From NCBI GenBank assembly GCA_002221725.1, contig NJFT01000124.1:51383-115382 (forward strand): a DNA stretch of 64,000 bases, written 5' to 3'. The translations under genes were made by a program, and so were the position numbers. Origin of the DNA: Scedosporium boydii (Eukaryota; Ascomycota; Sordariomycetes; Microascales; Microascaceae). Shown piece by piece: positions 26,630 through 36,398 of this stretch; the stretch's first letter is position 1, and every line of letters starts with the position of its first letter. A model generated the notes under the pieces. That model had not been told where the DNA came from, did not search any database, and saw nothing but the letters and a program-made list of their open reading frames with translations.

Positions 26630-28023
26630 AGGAGATGAGAGGCTCGTTTCGGTTTGTTTGGAGTTCGGGTTTTTAAGCGAGTTACTTAGCTTTTATTTTG
26701 GGAAATGACCTTTTGGGATAATGATGGGAAATAATGTAGAAAATACCGAAGGAAAACTTGGGACATTCTTGACATGGGCGCGAGGCTGGGGCGTTGGGAG
26801 AGTCAAAAGTGGGAAATGGGTACCTTCTCAATGAATCTACTGATCTTGGTTTATCTGCGCCCTGATGCAATAAACATGATCCATTCTGATATCACGCTAC
26901 AGGCTCCTACATGATCATTACTTGAAGTCTAAGTGCCGAGTTCCTTTCGGTTCCATTCGAGCGGATGGAGGAGCGGAGAGGATCACTACCCCAAGCTGCT
27001 GTTGTAAGTGGACAATATATTCGGCGGCGACACGCGTCAGAATGTAAATTCAGAACATATCACACTCTTTCTATCTCTCTGCTAGATCTCCCTTAAATCA
27101 ACTTCGTACTTGATTCTACTCGATCTCCCCTCTTTCTTGAAAAAAGAGCTAAATTTTCACACAGCCACTCAACCAAGCAACCTCTCGGCAAGGCTCCGCT
27201 CGTCTACCATGCCCATAAGAAGCTTATTCTTCCTCTGTACCGTTGCCGTTACTATAGACTAATAACTTGGGTGTACTGTAACCCCTAAATCACCCCTAAC
27301 TAGTGCTAAAAGGGTTGGGGCTCAAGGGATCTGCAAGAAGCTTGATGTTCTTCCGGGCTCGTTCGCCAGCTCGCGCACCTCGTCCGCCATTGCTGCCTGC
27401 TACCTTCGCCATACATTTGTGGAGCTGGGGAGACTGAGACCTCCAACGAACTTCTCGCCTGGGATGCTGCACTTTCTAGAGACCTCGACATACGTCTCGG
27501 CCATGACGTGTACCACACGGCATTGGCGTAATGGGCTTGCTGCTAGGTTAGGCAATGCGGCACAGGCTTTTTCCACTTCTCCACCCCTTCGTTCGAAGGG
27601 CAGTGCCGAAAAGAGGCAGGCCAGGCGAGTGCTGGGCTGATTTTTGTGAAGTTTTTCCTCCGGCCACCGTTGCTCCCTGTGCATAAAACATATAGAACTG
27701 AACGATCCCCTACACTAGTGAGTAGTATTCGCCACGGTATCTGTCCTTCATGTTCCTTTTAGCATGAGTAGGTGTGCTAACGATGCTAATGATTGGGTGT
27801 GGTGCGTCGTTGGTTGCGTTTCAGACTCCTGGGTGAGTCTTGAAATGGTGGCCAGGCTCTGAACTAGATGGACCAGGCTCGGGTACCTCACATTGAACAG
27901 GCATGGCACTCTCTTGAAGTACGTACGGATCGATTTTTAAGTAAATTTTCTATCCCCTTTTCTCACTAGCATCTTTTCCCATCCATATACATCATCATTG
28001 TTCACTTAACTTGTTTTCCCAAG
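26630..28023. other. Intergenic region
   Basis: Flanking sequence between two plus-strand genes. It contains pyrimidine-rich runs near 27060-27130 and the promoter of the gene starting at 28024. No coding frame is supported. Confidence 0.5.
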
Positions 28024-29233
28024 ATGGATTTACCTTTCGAGGTTGAGCAAATCCAACAAGAAGTTAGAGACTTAGAGAATCATTTACATGCTCTCGACAC
28101 CCGTTCTCAGGGCTACATCAATAAGGATCGCAAAGAAATGCTCATCCAGCTTCAGAAAAGCGTCGAATGTATCAACAACACCGTCGAGTATTTCGAGACA
28201 GGCAACACTAGTATCTTCCCTCGCCTTCTGACATACCAACACGATCGACCCTTCTCCGGGGCTGACGCATGAGACCATCATCTTAGAGCACCTTAGAGAC
28301 ATGGATACTCGATTCGCGGACCTCCATGACGCAGCCAGTTGGGGGCTAGAGCGAGCCGAACTCATTAAGAAAACAAGCAACGATACTGACGGCGACCTAT
28401 ACATCATCTGCGCCAAACTCGGCTCGTCAAATAGCAGGACCCAGCGTGCTCTTCGGGCCGCTCAGACTCAGCTTTGGGAGAAAGAAACAGAGTTGGCACG
28501 AGCCATCACGCACCTTGGCTCAGTCCAGCACGAGCTGGAGATTTTAGAAATACGACTGAAGAAACATGAGGAGATAAGAGATGATATGAGAGGGGTAGGT
28601 AGTGGCATTGTTTCCCTTCGATCTAGCAGAGGCTAAACAGAAAACCCAGGCCCGTATTATAGCTTGGGGAGCAACCATCGTTCACACCCCTGTCGCCGCA
28701 GGTGCAGTTACTCTAGAGGCAGGCGCGTAGTAAGTCCTTGCCTTCCCTTACTTCATGATGTTAGGATCGGTTCTGACAGAAATAGTCTGATGCGCGAGAA
28801 GAGATTCAAACTTAGAGACAAAATCAGCAACGCTAGGGAATCCGAATCAGTCCTATATTCAGAAATATCGACCTTAAAGAAGCAAAAGGCTACCATTGGT
28901 AACGCCAGATTTGCCGCTCAACGTCTACAACGTTATTGCGACTGGCTTGGTGGGATTACAGAGGAAATAAGCAGCTTCGTCGTCGCGCGAATGATGGAGT
29001 ACCAAGCCATCAAGGAGAGCACCGACGATCTCATTGACTGGGCTAATGGGCTCAGGTTCCAGACGGAGACGATGCGTTCATGGCGCTCATCGAATGCACA
29101 ACTGTGCAGAACGGCGAGGAAGATTGTCGACTCACTGTTGGAGAAGGACGATCCTCGCGTACAAGCTATCTGCCGCCAACTGGAGAGGCTATATACCACC
29201 AGTACGAACGCCAGGATATTCTTGATCGAATAA
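28024..29233 (+). CDS. Hypothetical long-helix protein with one central hydrophobic segment
   Basis: Four exons: 28024-28210, 28287-28594, 28641-28729 and 28786-29233, giving 343 aa. I rebuilt this from splice signals; stops in the unspliced frames fall inside the introns (GTATCT, GTAGGT and GTAAGT donors; TTAG, CAG and TAG acceptors). Residues 1-165 and 195-343 are charged and heptad-like, hence coiled coil or helical bundle. Exon 3 (about 166-194) is a short Ala/Ile/Val-rich segment with a Gly-Ala turn, able to form a hydrophobic hairpin. There is no signal peptide. Two long helical arms around a single central hydrophobic stretch recall alpha-helical pore-forming proteins, but that is an architectural resemblance only, and a membrane-tethered coiled coil is equally possible. 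I do not recognise the family. Confidence 0.7.
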
Positions 29234-29811
29234 GAGAACGCCGGCCCATGACTTCGACCTCAAGTGAAAGGTCCGGGCTTGGTCCCCACCTAGATTGTTA
29301 GCTAGCCAAGTTTTATGTATTCGGGAAGGAATCTCACACTTAATTTCGAGTCAAGATGCTTTGTGCCTATTGACTTTCCTGGAGGCCCAAGTCCAATGTG
29401 AAATGTGAAATGTCCAGCAGAAGGAGTGACTATAGCTCATCAACAACTTGGTGAGTCTCTGTTTCCATCACATCCATAGCCAGCCTTCTGACTGGCTTGC
29501 TGGCAAACACTAGTGCGCAAATATAAGAACACAGATGCCGTTTACGCGCTGACGTCAAAACTTATCAAGTGGGCCATGTAATACAGGAATGCGTGGATCA
29601 TATGCCTTCTAATTTTCCTGTCAAACACTAAAGAATACAGGGAGAGAATAGCTCTTCCAGAAGCCAGTTCCATGACCCCTCGAACTGGAAATGCCAGACG
29701 CAGGATGCTCATATAGACCTGCGGCTTCCTATCCCCTCAATATCATTTATGGGTTTGGATATTGAGCTCGGACTGTCATCTCATCCATTGCTGAAAAGCT
29801 CCTTTCTCCTT
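29234..29811. other. Short intergenic region between convergent genes
   Basis: The 3' flanks of the plus-strand gene ending at 29233 and the minus-strand gene ending at 29812 meet here. Nothing else is recognisable. Confidence 0.5.
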
Positions 29812-32287
29812 CTACGATGGAAGACCCCTCTTCTCGCTTTCCGTAAAGAAGATCACCATCCTCCACAGCTTCTTCACAAGATCTTCCGCCTCAACGTCAA
29901 GTGCCTAGACAAACCCAAGTTAGCATGCCTTTTCTGCACCTAATCGACCATCACAGCTACGTAGATAGCAAGAGCAATGGAAAATAACTCACCTCAGTAA
30001 GCTCCTCCACCAAGTCACTAGGCTTGCCATGATTCCGCAAGTGCTCCTCGATAACTTCGACGATAACCTCCTCCTGCACACCCAAGTACTCCACAATCTT
30101 CTTCTCAACAAACGGCCGTAGCTTGTCGCGCATAATAGCGTCGTCGAGGAAGTCCCACTGCACCTCCCAGGCCCAGAGCCCATCCTTCTCTGAGGGTATC
30201 TCCTGGGCTAGAGACCGCATCGCATTGGAAATTTCCTCTTCGGACATTGCGCTCGCCGCGGAGGGTTCGAATTGGATAGGGATGAGTTGCCTCTTGGCCG
30301 TCTGCTCCTGCTCTTCGTCGTCGAGAAGGCCCTCGACTTCGGCGATCGTGCGCCTCTGGGGTGCGGCACGTTGGGCTTGCGCCCTCTGCGCCGCGGCGCC
30401 CAGAGAGAGCTTGAAAGGTTGAGGCGCGGCTGCTGTCTCCCGTTGCTCCATCTCCTTGGCCTGCTGGTCGAGGAACGAATCGGCCATACCGCGCGTCCTC
30501 TCCAGCTCGGCCATCTCCCTCCTCTTCTCCTCCTCTTCCGCCCTGCGATCAGCCTGGTCTCGAGCCTGCTCGTCGGCCCTGTCCCCGGTCCGCTTCCGCA
30601 CCCACGCCGCGTGATCTCGGTAGTAGATGTGAGCCTTCCGCGCCGCCTCCTTCTCATCATCCCACGACTTTTCTCGTTCGAGTTGCTCTTGTTGCCGCCT
30701 CTCTAGCGATTCCGCCTCTTGCTTCTCGCGGTCCTTCTCACGACCGAGCGCAGCGGCTCTTGACCGCTCGCGGTTGACCCACTTCCGCTCGGCCTCTAGG
30801 TACATTTGCTCGTCTTCACTCTTCTGCTTGGCGAGGTGTCTGCGCTGAAGCTCTTCGTCGCTCGCATCTGTCTCATCTTCCTCGAAAGTACCCTCTCCGT
30901 TGACAAATGTTACGCCGCGACCGGTACCGTTTTGACCCTTCGGTCCCGACGGTATATTCTGAAGCCCTCTAGGACCAAGAGGAATGTTGTTAGCTCCGGC
31001 CGACTCAGATGGCCGAGGGGAGCGCGGCGCTCGACTAGACCGCATGCGCTCCATCTCTTCCAGCTCCTCCTCCCTCTTCATACGCTCCATATCCCTCTTG
31101 TTACTGCGCTCACGGAAGGCCGCGATCTCCGCCGCTACAATCTCGCGCATTTCAGCGGGTATATCTGCGAGCTCGTCTTCTTGCGCAAGGGGGATATTGA
31201 CAACCTCGACATTCTCTCCGTTCGCCTCTCCCATTGCCACATCTCCATCCTTATCGGGCTTCTTGGCGGGCGCTGGGTAAAATAGTTCGCGGATGACTCG
31301 TTTCAGCTCTGCCCTCGCGGATTCTAGCCTTGACGTCGCATCCGCATCCTCGCCCCTATTCTCCCTGTATGACTCAGCATACTTGACGGAGTTTTCATCG
31401 ACCGAAATCTGTAACTTGACTTTGTCGATGCCTTCGAAATTGTCTGTTTGCTCGGTATTGGGTTCGGTGGGCTTCTGACGCTTGACGGGCACCTCGATAT
31501 CTTTGAGGAGCTCTAGCGCATTCGCGAACGATTCGGCGTCGTCGTACAGCGCAAAGCCAAACTTCTTCCCCGCACTCTCCGACAACACCGATGCCGCAGA
31601 ATCCCATCGCCTTACCCTGCCAACGGCATTCAGTATCTTCTCGATGTCATCGCTCACGCTCTCGGGGATTTTGTGTACGAAGACGGTTCGCAGCCTCTCC
31701 TCATGCGAAAATGGGATAAACAACTGCGCGCTCTCTCTCGCCGATGATCGCCCGTGCTCGCCGCCGCGCTCGGTACCGAGGCCTGCCCTGGGGCCTGCTG
31801 AACCTCCAAGCGCATCGTCACCCCTCCTCCCGGACCCGGTGGGGGTGCTTGGCTTCGGCGCTGACGTTCCGAGGCGTATTACTTTGGCGTTGAAGTTGAT
31901 GTTGGGTAGATTCGGGGGCGTTTGGAAGTTGGCGGGAAGACCACTTGGACGATTAGCTTGCGTCGCGCTAGGTTGGTGCACGCCGGGTGGCGGTGCCATG
32001 CCCGGAGCGGAAGACATGCCTGGCGGAGGTCCTGCGAAGAAGGGAAAAGAAATGAGTTAGCAAAAGATTCACGCATTCAGGATGCGAAACAGGGACGAAG
32101 TTGATAGCGTACCTAATCCGGGAGGCGGGACCATCCCCATGGGCGCCCCCGCGCCGGGGAAGCCACCATATGTGGGTGGAGGGCCATAGCCGGGAGCTGT
32201 TGATGAATAGGCGTCAGTCATCGTATTCGGCGCTAAAGTCATGGTAATGGGGAACTGGTTCATACGGGCGTATGGGTTATAAGACAT
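29812..32287 (-). CDS. RBM25-like splicing factor with RRM and PWI domains
   Basis: Nuclear RNA-binding protein of the U1 snRNP-associated RBM25 family, which influences 5' splice-site choice. Four exons: 32287-32266, 32196-32113, 32031-29993 and 29904-29812, giving 745 aa. The 22-base first exon (MSYNPYA) joins in frame to PPGYGPPPTYGG. Without this intron the N-terminus reads through an unrelated sequence, so the start at 32287 depends on the splice. Domains in order: Gly/Pro-rich N-terminus (1-80), RRM (about 150-225, starting TVFVHKIPES), a long Arg/Glu-rich charged helical region (about 330-560), and a C-terminal PWI domain (about 640-740) with WDFLDDAIM, KIVEYLGVQEE and LVKKLWRMVIFF. 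Yeast Snu71 shares the PWI domain but lacks this layout. The gene is divergent from the mitochondrial S21 gene. Confidence 0.92.
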
Positions 32288-32682
32288 TATTTTTGAATCT
32301 ATCAATTGCGCGATGCGAGACGGAGGGTCGTGGTGTCGAAAAGTTTGAGAGGCAAAAGTACTAGCAAGGCTTCAGCTCAGAAATGGCGGTTGACAGCCTG
32401 CCAAAAATAATAATAATTCGGGACCGACCTTGTCAATAAGAAGTACGTACTATCGCGGTGTAACGGCTGAATCGCGGCTACTCATCGGGTGAAATTATTT
32501 TCTTACATAATCATACAACTTCATGTCGTGATAATTTTGCTCAAACTAGACATCCCATAAACGAGCTCCAACAGCCCGCGATTCGCGAATTGAACGACGT
32601 GGTGCCGCGCTACCCAATATTCTGTAAGTCCCGAGGTGTCAATTACGCGATAGCACCCATTCTAATTGCTTCACGTAGCGCA
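32288..32682. promoter_or_regulatory. Shared divergent promoter of the RBM25-like and mitochondrial S21 genes
   Basis: Only 395 bases separate the two start codons, so both promoters must lie here. On the S21 side a probable 5' UTR intron is visible: donor GTAAGT at 32624, branch TTCTAATTG, acceptor GTAG ending at 32678, 55 bases long and 4 bases before the ATG. Promoter function is inferred from position. Confidence 0.55.
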
Positions 32683-33294
32683 ATGGCGCCCCTTGTCTCC
32701 GGCCGGCTCCTCCCACTCTTGAGGTCTTCCCCAACGACCGCCCTCCTCCAACCGCTCGCCATCCGCCTCGCAGCCAGCTCCCATTTCTCAACATCCTCTC
32801 CCGCCTTCAACAAAACCGGTCGCGGCCTCCCAGACCTCCCCCCCAAGCCCTCCGCCTCCAGGTCCTCCGCCTCCAGGTCCTCCCAGTCCTCCCAGTCCAA
32901 CGACCCCCTTGCCGACCTAAAGTCCTCGCGCTCCTCCCACCCCTACGATGCTACCAAGTCCTCAATCGCTCAGCTCATTGGCGCGGACATGACGACCGCT
33001 TTCTCCAGCCTGGAGTTCTCCCCGAAGCTTCTCCGCGTGCCTGTTCGCTCCGCTCCTTCGACGGGACGTACCGTCCACGTCAGCGGACCGGTCAACGCCG
33101 CGAGGGCTTTCGCCATGGTGAACCAACGATGTACGCAGAACCGTATCGCCGCGATTGCCAACCAGCAACGATTCTACGAGAGGCCCGGTTTGAAGCGGAA
33201 GAGGCTAAAGAGCTCCCGGTGGAGGGCGAGGTTCAAGAAGGGTTTCCATGCTACGGTTGTTAGGGTGCAGGAGTTGGTCAGGCAGGGATGGTAA
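32683..33294 (+). CDS. MRP21: Mitochondrial small-subunit ribosomal protein bS21m
   Basis: Component of the mitochondrial ribosome small subunit. One coding exon, 203 aa. I chose the ATG at 32683 because it opens an Arg/Ser/Leu-rich, acid-free presequence ending near HFSTSSPAF, typical of matrix targeting; upstream in-frame sequence has no ATG. The middle is a low-complexity Ser/Arg/Pro linker with a small tandem repeat (SASRS). The C-terminal about 65 residues match the S21 fold: VNAARAFAMVNQRCTQNRIA, then the basic run RPGLKRKRLKSSRWRARFKK. Family assignment is strong. It converges with HAUS6, 186 bases away. Confidence 0.93.
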   Translation: MAPLVSGRLLPLLRSSPTTALLQPLAIRLAASSHFSTSSPAFNKTGRGLPDLPPKPSASRSSASRSSQSSQSNDPLADLKSSRSSHPYDATKSSIAQLIGADMTTAFSSLEFSPKLLRVPVRSAPSTGRTVHVSGPVNAARAFAMVNQRCTQNRIAAIANQQRFYERPGLKRKRLKSSRWRARFKKGFHATVVRVQELVRQGW

Positions 33295-33480
33295 TGTGCC
33301 CTTGACCCTGAGTCGAACTTTGTCGACCATGGGAAGCAATCATAAGCGCTCGGTTGTACACTAAAGAATGTATAGATGGCTCACGTTGTAACAATATAAA
33401 GAACCCATAAACAATCTTGATTTATTATTTCCGTTGTAGAGTGCGTCTGTGTTAGATGTCCTCACACCCACACTCACATC

Positions 33481-35956
33481 TTACTCATCCTCATCCGACC
33501 ATTCTTTTGTCGGCGAGGGAATAGGGCTCGCCTTGATCTTCGGCCGGCTCATGAATACATCCTCGTAGTTTTGCTCCCCCTCCATCAATTCCTCCGCCAA
33601 TACTGAAGTATCCTCCTGTCCATGTTCTTCCACCTTGGGGAAATAACTTCCCTCCCGGCGTGCAGGGGCCCGGGACTTTCTCTGCGACCTACGTCTCTCC
33701 AGTTGCGCCTTTTGTCGAGCAGCCTCAAAGCCCGCCATGCTCTTCCTCGTTCTAGCTACTAAATCCTCGTATTCCTCTACACCATCCTCACTAATAGGCC
33801 CGGGGGCCAGCTTTGGCTTTGGTCGTTGGAGGGATAAAGTTGCCTCTCCATCTTCCTCTTCATCGAAGAGCCTACTTGAATGTGACATTCTAGCCATCGA
33901 CAGCCGAGTTCGTTCTGCTAATGATAATGTGTGTCTCGCGCGCGGCTGCTTGGTTGGGGATGGAGATGAATTATTCATTGAGGCAAGTATGTCGTCCGCC
34001 TCCTGCTGAGTTGGCGATTTAGGAGGCTCGTGTTCTTCCTCATCTTTATGAACTTCGTCGATGGGTTCTCGCGCCGGGGGTTCTAGATTAGCGTATCGTG
34101 GCCTCATTGCCTCTCTTGATATCAAATCTTTTGTTGGAGACCGAGTCAATGGGGGTGGCACGGGGTCAGGACAGCGGATGGGCGACGGCGGTGGTGAGGG
34201 AGCCTTTTCTCGCTCTGGAGCGACTGGATAAGCCTTTGGGATCCTTAACTCGCGGCGCGGACGGCGCGGTTCGAACTCCTTGGCTTGTATCTCTCTGCGG
34301 GGCAACTCTTCTTCGACTAGCTTTCGGCTTGGCCTGGCAAGGTGACTGGGTTTCCGTTGGGGTAGCCTCCTAATAGCTGGGGGGTGAGGTTCGACAGGCT
34401 TGGATACTTCCGCTTCAGCCTCTTCTAACTCAGAGATCGCCTCAGACTCACTATTTTCCATTACAGAGAGCCTGTCTGATGGCAATATAACCGGCTTCGG
34501 GATTAACTCGCTGAGTGGCTTCTTGGGTGGTTTCGCAGGCGCGGTAAGGTCTTCTTTGAGGGACCTGATCAACTGAGCGTACTCAGGACTCAATGGCGGG
34601 CCTTCGTTTGATTTACCGTCCTCCTGCGAACTCCTAGACCCGAGATGGAGATCTTGGTGAGCATCAAGCTGTAGGCCTAAGCCCTTCTTTGAGGCAGAGG
34701 AAGTGTCATGGATGGGAACTTCCTTGCTTGCGGCATCGCCAAGTAAATTGTCCCGGAATCCCTGCCATGTTTGCAACCGCTCGCGGTGGAACCTGACCCG
34801 GCTTTCTAGTTGTTCAAGCAAGCCCGTCCCGCGATCGTCCAGCTCCGACAATCGACCAGCCTGGATCCTCCTCCAGACCTTGTCGAACGGCGCGCTAAGA
34901 AGACCGTCACAGCGAGAATTTTCGTCGCCATACAATAGCGTCTCCATCCACTGCTCATTCCCCGTCCAATTATTCCTTACAAGGCGTATAACCTCGGCCT
35001 TCTTTGCCTCGGACACATCATGGGTGCCTTCCTGTGCATCAATGCTCTTGACAAGCTCCTTCTTCCGAGCAAGGCCGCGCTCTTTGACATCCAAAAGCTC
35101 CGAAAAGTCGGCGTATACGGCGCGTGCGTCATTCTTCCTCTGTAACGTCCGGCTCAGCGATATCTGGTGCGCCAGCTTCAGAACCGTAAGCTCTGTTCGT
35201 TCCCCGGCGTAACCCCTGTTCTCCAGGGCCAGGCTTTGAGCGAGAGCAGGGTGTTCTCCCGTCTTCTCCGACCGATCAGATACCACCTTCCTTACAACCG
35301 CGAAGGAGAACGAGGACAGAACCTCGGCGAGCCGATCGCCTTTGCACTCGTCGAGCATGGTTTTGCGAATGACTGTGTCGCGGCCGAGGAATCCGTTCTT
35401 CTTCACTTGCTCGAGACATCGCAAAAGAGCGGCGCGAAGATTTAATGACTGTACTTGGTCTTCTGGTGGGAAAAATGGCTCGAGCTTCTGTGGAAGTGGG
35501 GTTAGATGAGCTGTACTTGACATCTTCGTGGGAGGGCGGTGAGAAGCAAGGGAAAACGCGTACATTGTGAGCCTCATCACGGTCCCAGAGAGAAAATAGG
35601 CGGTAAAGTGCCCATTCGACTGCCTGGACGCGTCGTTTCTGGCCTTGGGAAGCTGTGCTCGAGGCGAAAGTGTGGGCCGAAATATCAGGCCAGTCGGGCA
35701 AGAGGTCCAAGTCTAGAACACGCAGGTTGGCCAGAAAGAGATCGATATTCGAAACTGGGGTTACGTTTCCCAAGGCAGAGGAAATAAGAGCTTTCATTCC
35801 GGGGCCCGACGTTCCTGGGGCCAAGGCCGAGGAGCCAGAGGGGATCACCAGGGTTCGGGTAGCTTGGGGATGTCCAAGTCCATTCTTTGCCGAGTTTGCA
35901 GGGATGCGTCCCGTCCTGCCGCGGCCGAGGGCAGAACTAGACGTCGCCGACGCCAT
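33481..35956 (-). CDS. HAUS6: HAUS augmin-like complex subunit 6
   Basis: Subunit of augmin, which recruits gamma-tubulin to existing spindle microtubules for branching nucleation. Two exons, 35956-35564 and 35487-33481, separated by a 76-base intron in phase 0, give 799 aa. The HAUS6 N-terminal domain covers about residues 55-350, with NIDLFLANLRVLDLDLLPDW, VEWALYRLFSLWD, the TMLDECKGDRLAEVLSSFSF block and NNWTGNEQWMETLLYGD. The C-terminal half is disordered, with Pro/Ser/Glu-rich and basic patches, possibly microtubule- or NEDD1-binding (inference). Augmin occurs in many filamentous ascomycetes but not in budding yeast, which supports a Pezizomycotina source. The first exon starts at the first in-frame ATG. 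Confidence 0.88.
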
Positions 35957-36398
35957 CGTGGCATTTTTCTCACGAGGGCTTAATGTGGGCTGACGAAAAG
36001 TAGAGCGAATGCGTCAAGTCCTTTTCTTGGGAGAGGGATAGGATCAATTTGGGCTGGCGTCAGGTTGAATGAGGTGAGTGTGAATATGGGTCACGTGCTT
36101 CTTCCTCACCCGATTAAATGGCACTCGGAGTTGCTCCACTTTTTCGGTGAACATCGGAAGGTGAGATGAAATCCCGGAGGATCCCAGACTTCACATCAAA
36201 GATGGAGGTTCCCAAACATTCGCCTTATGGACTACTCAATACAGATTACTCTAAATCAGTTACTCAATTATGCCTCATGATATTCCAAGGACAATTTGTG
36301 CCCTCGCAAGCCGTGTTCGCGTGAATCTAGATGCAGCCTATATAACCAACTCCGAGCACCAAAATATGACAAGAAGCCAATACCCAAATCGCCAGGAT
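35957..36398. other. Intergenic region, HAUS6 promoter
   Basis: A 442-base gap between the HAUS6 start and the end of the DUF3433 gene, both on the minus strand. It contains the HAUS6 promoter. No other feature is recognised. Confidence 0.5.
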
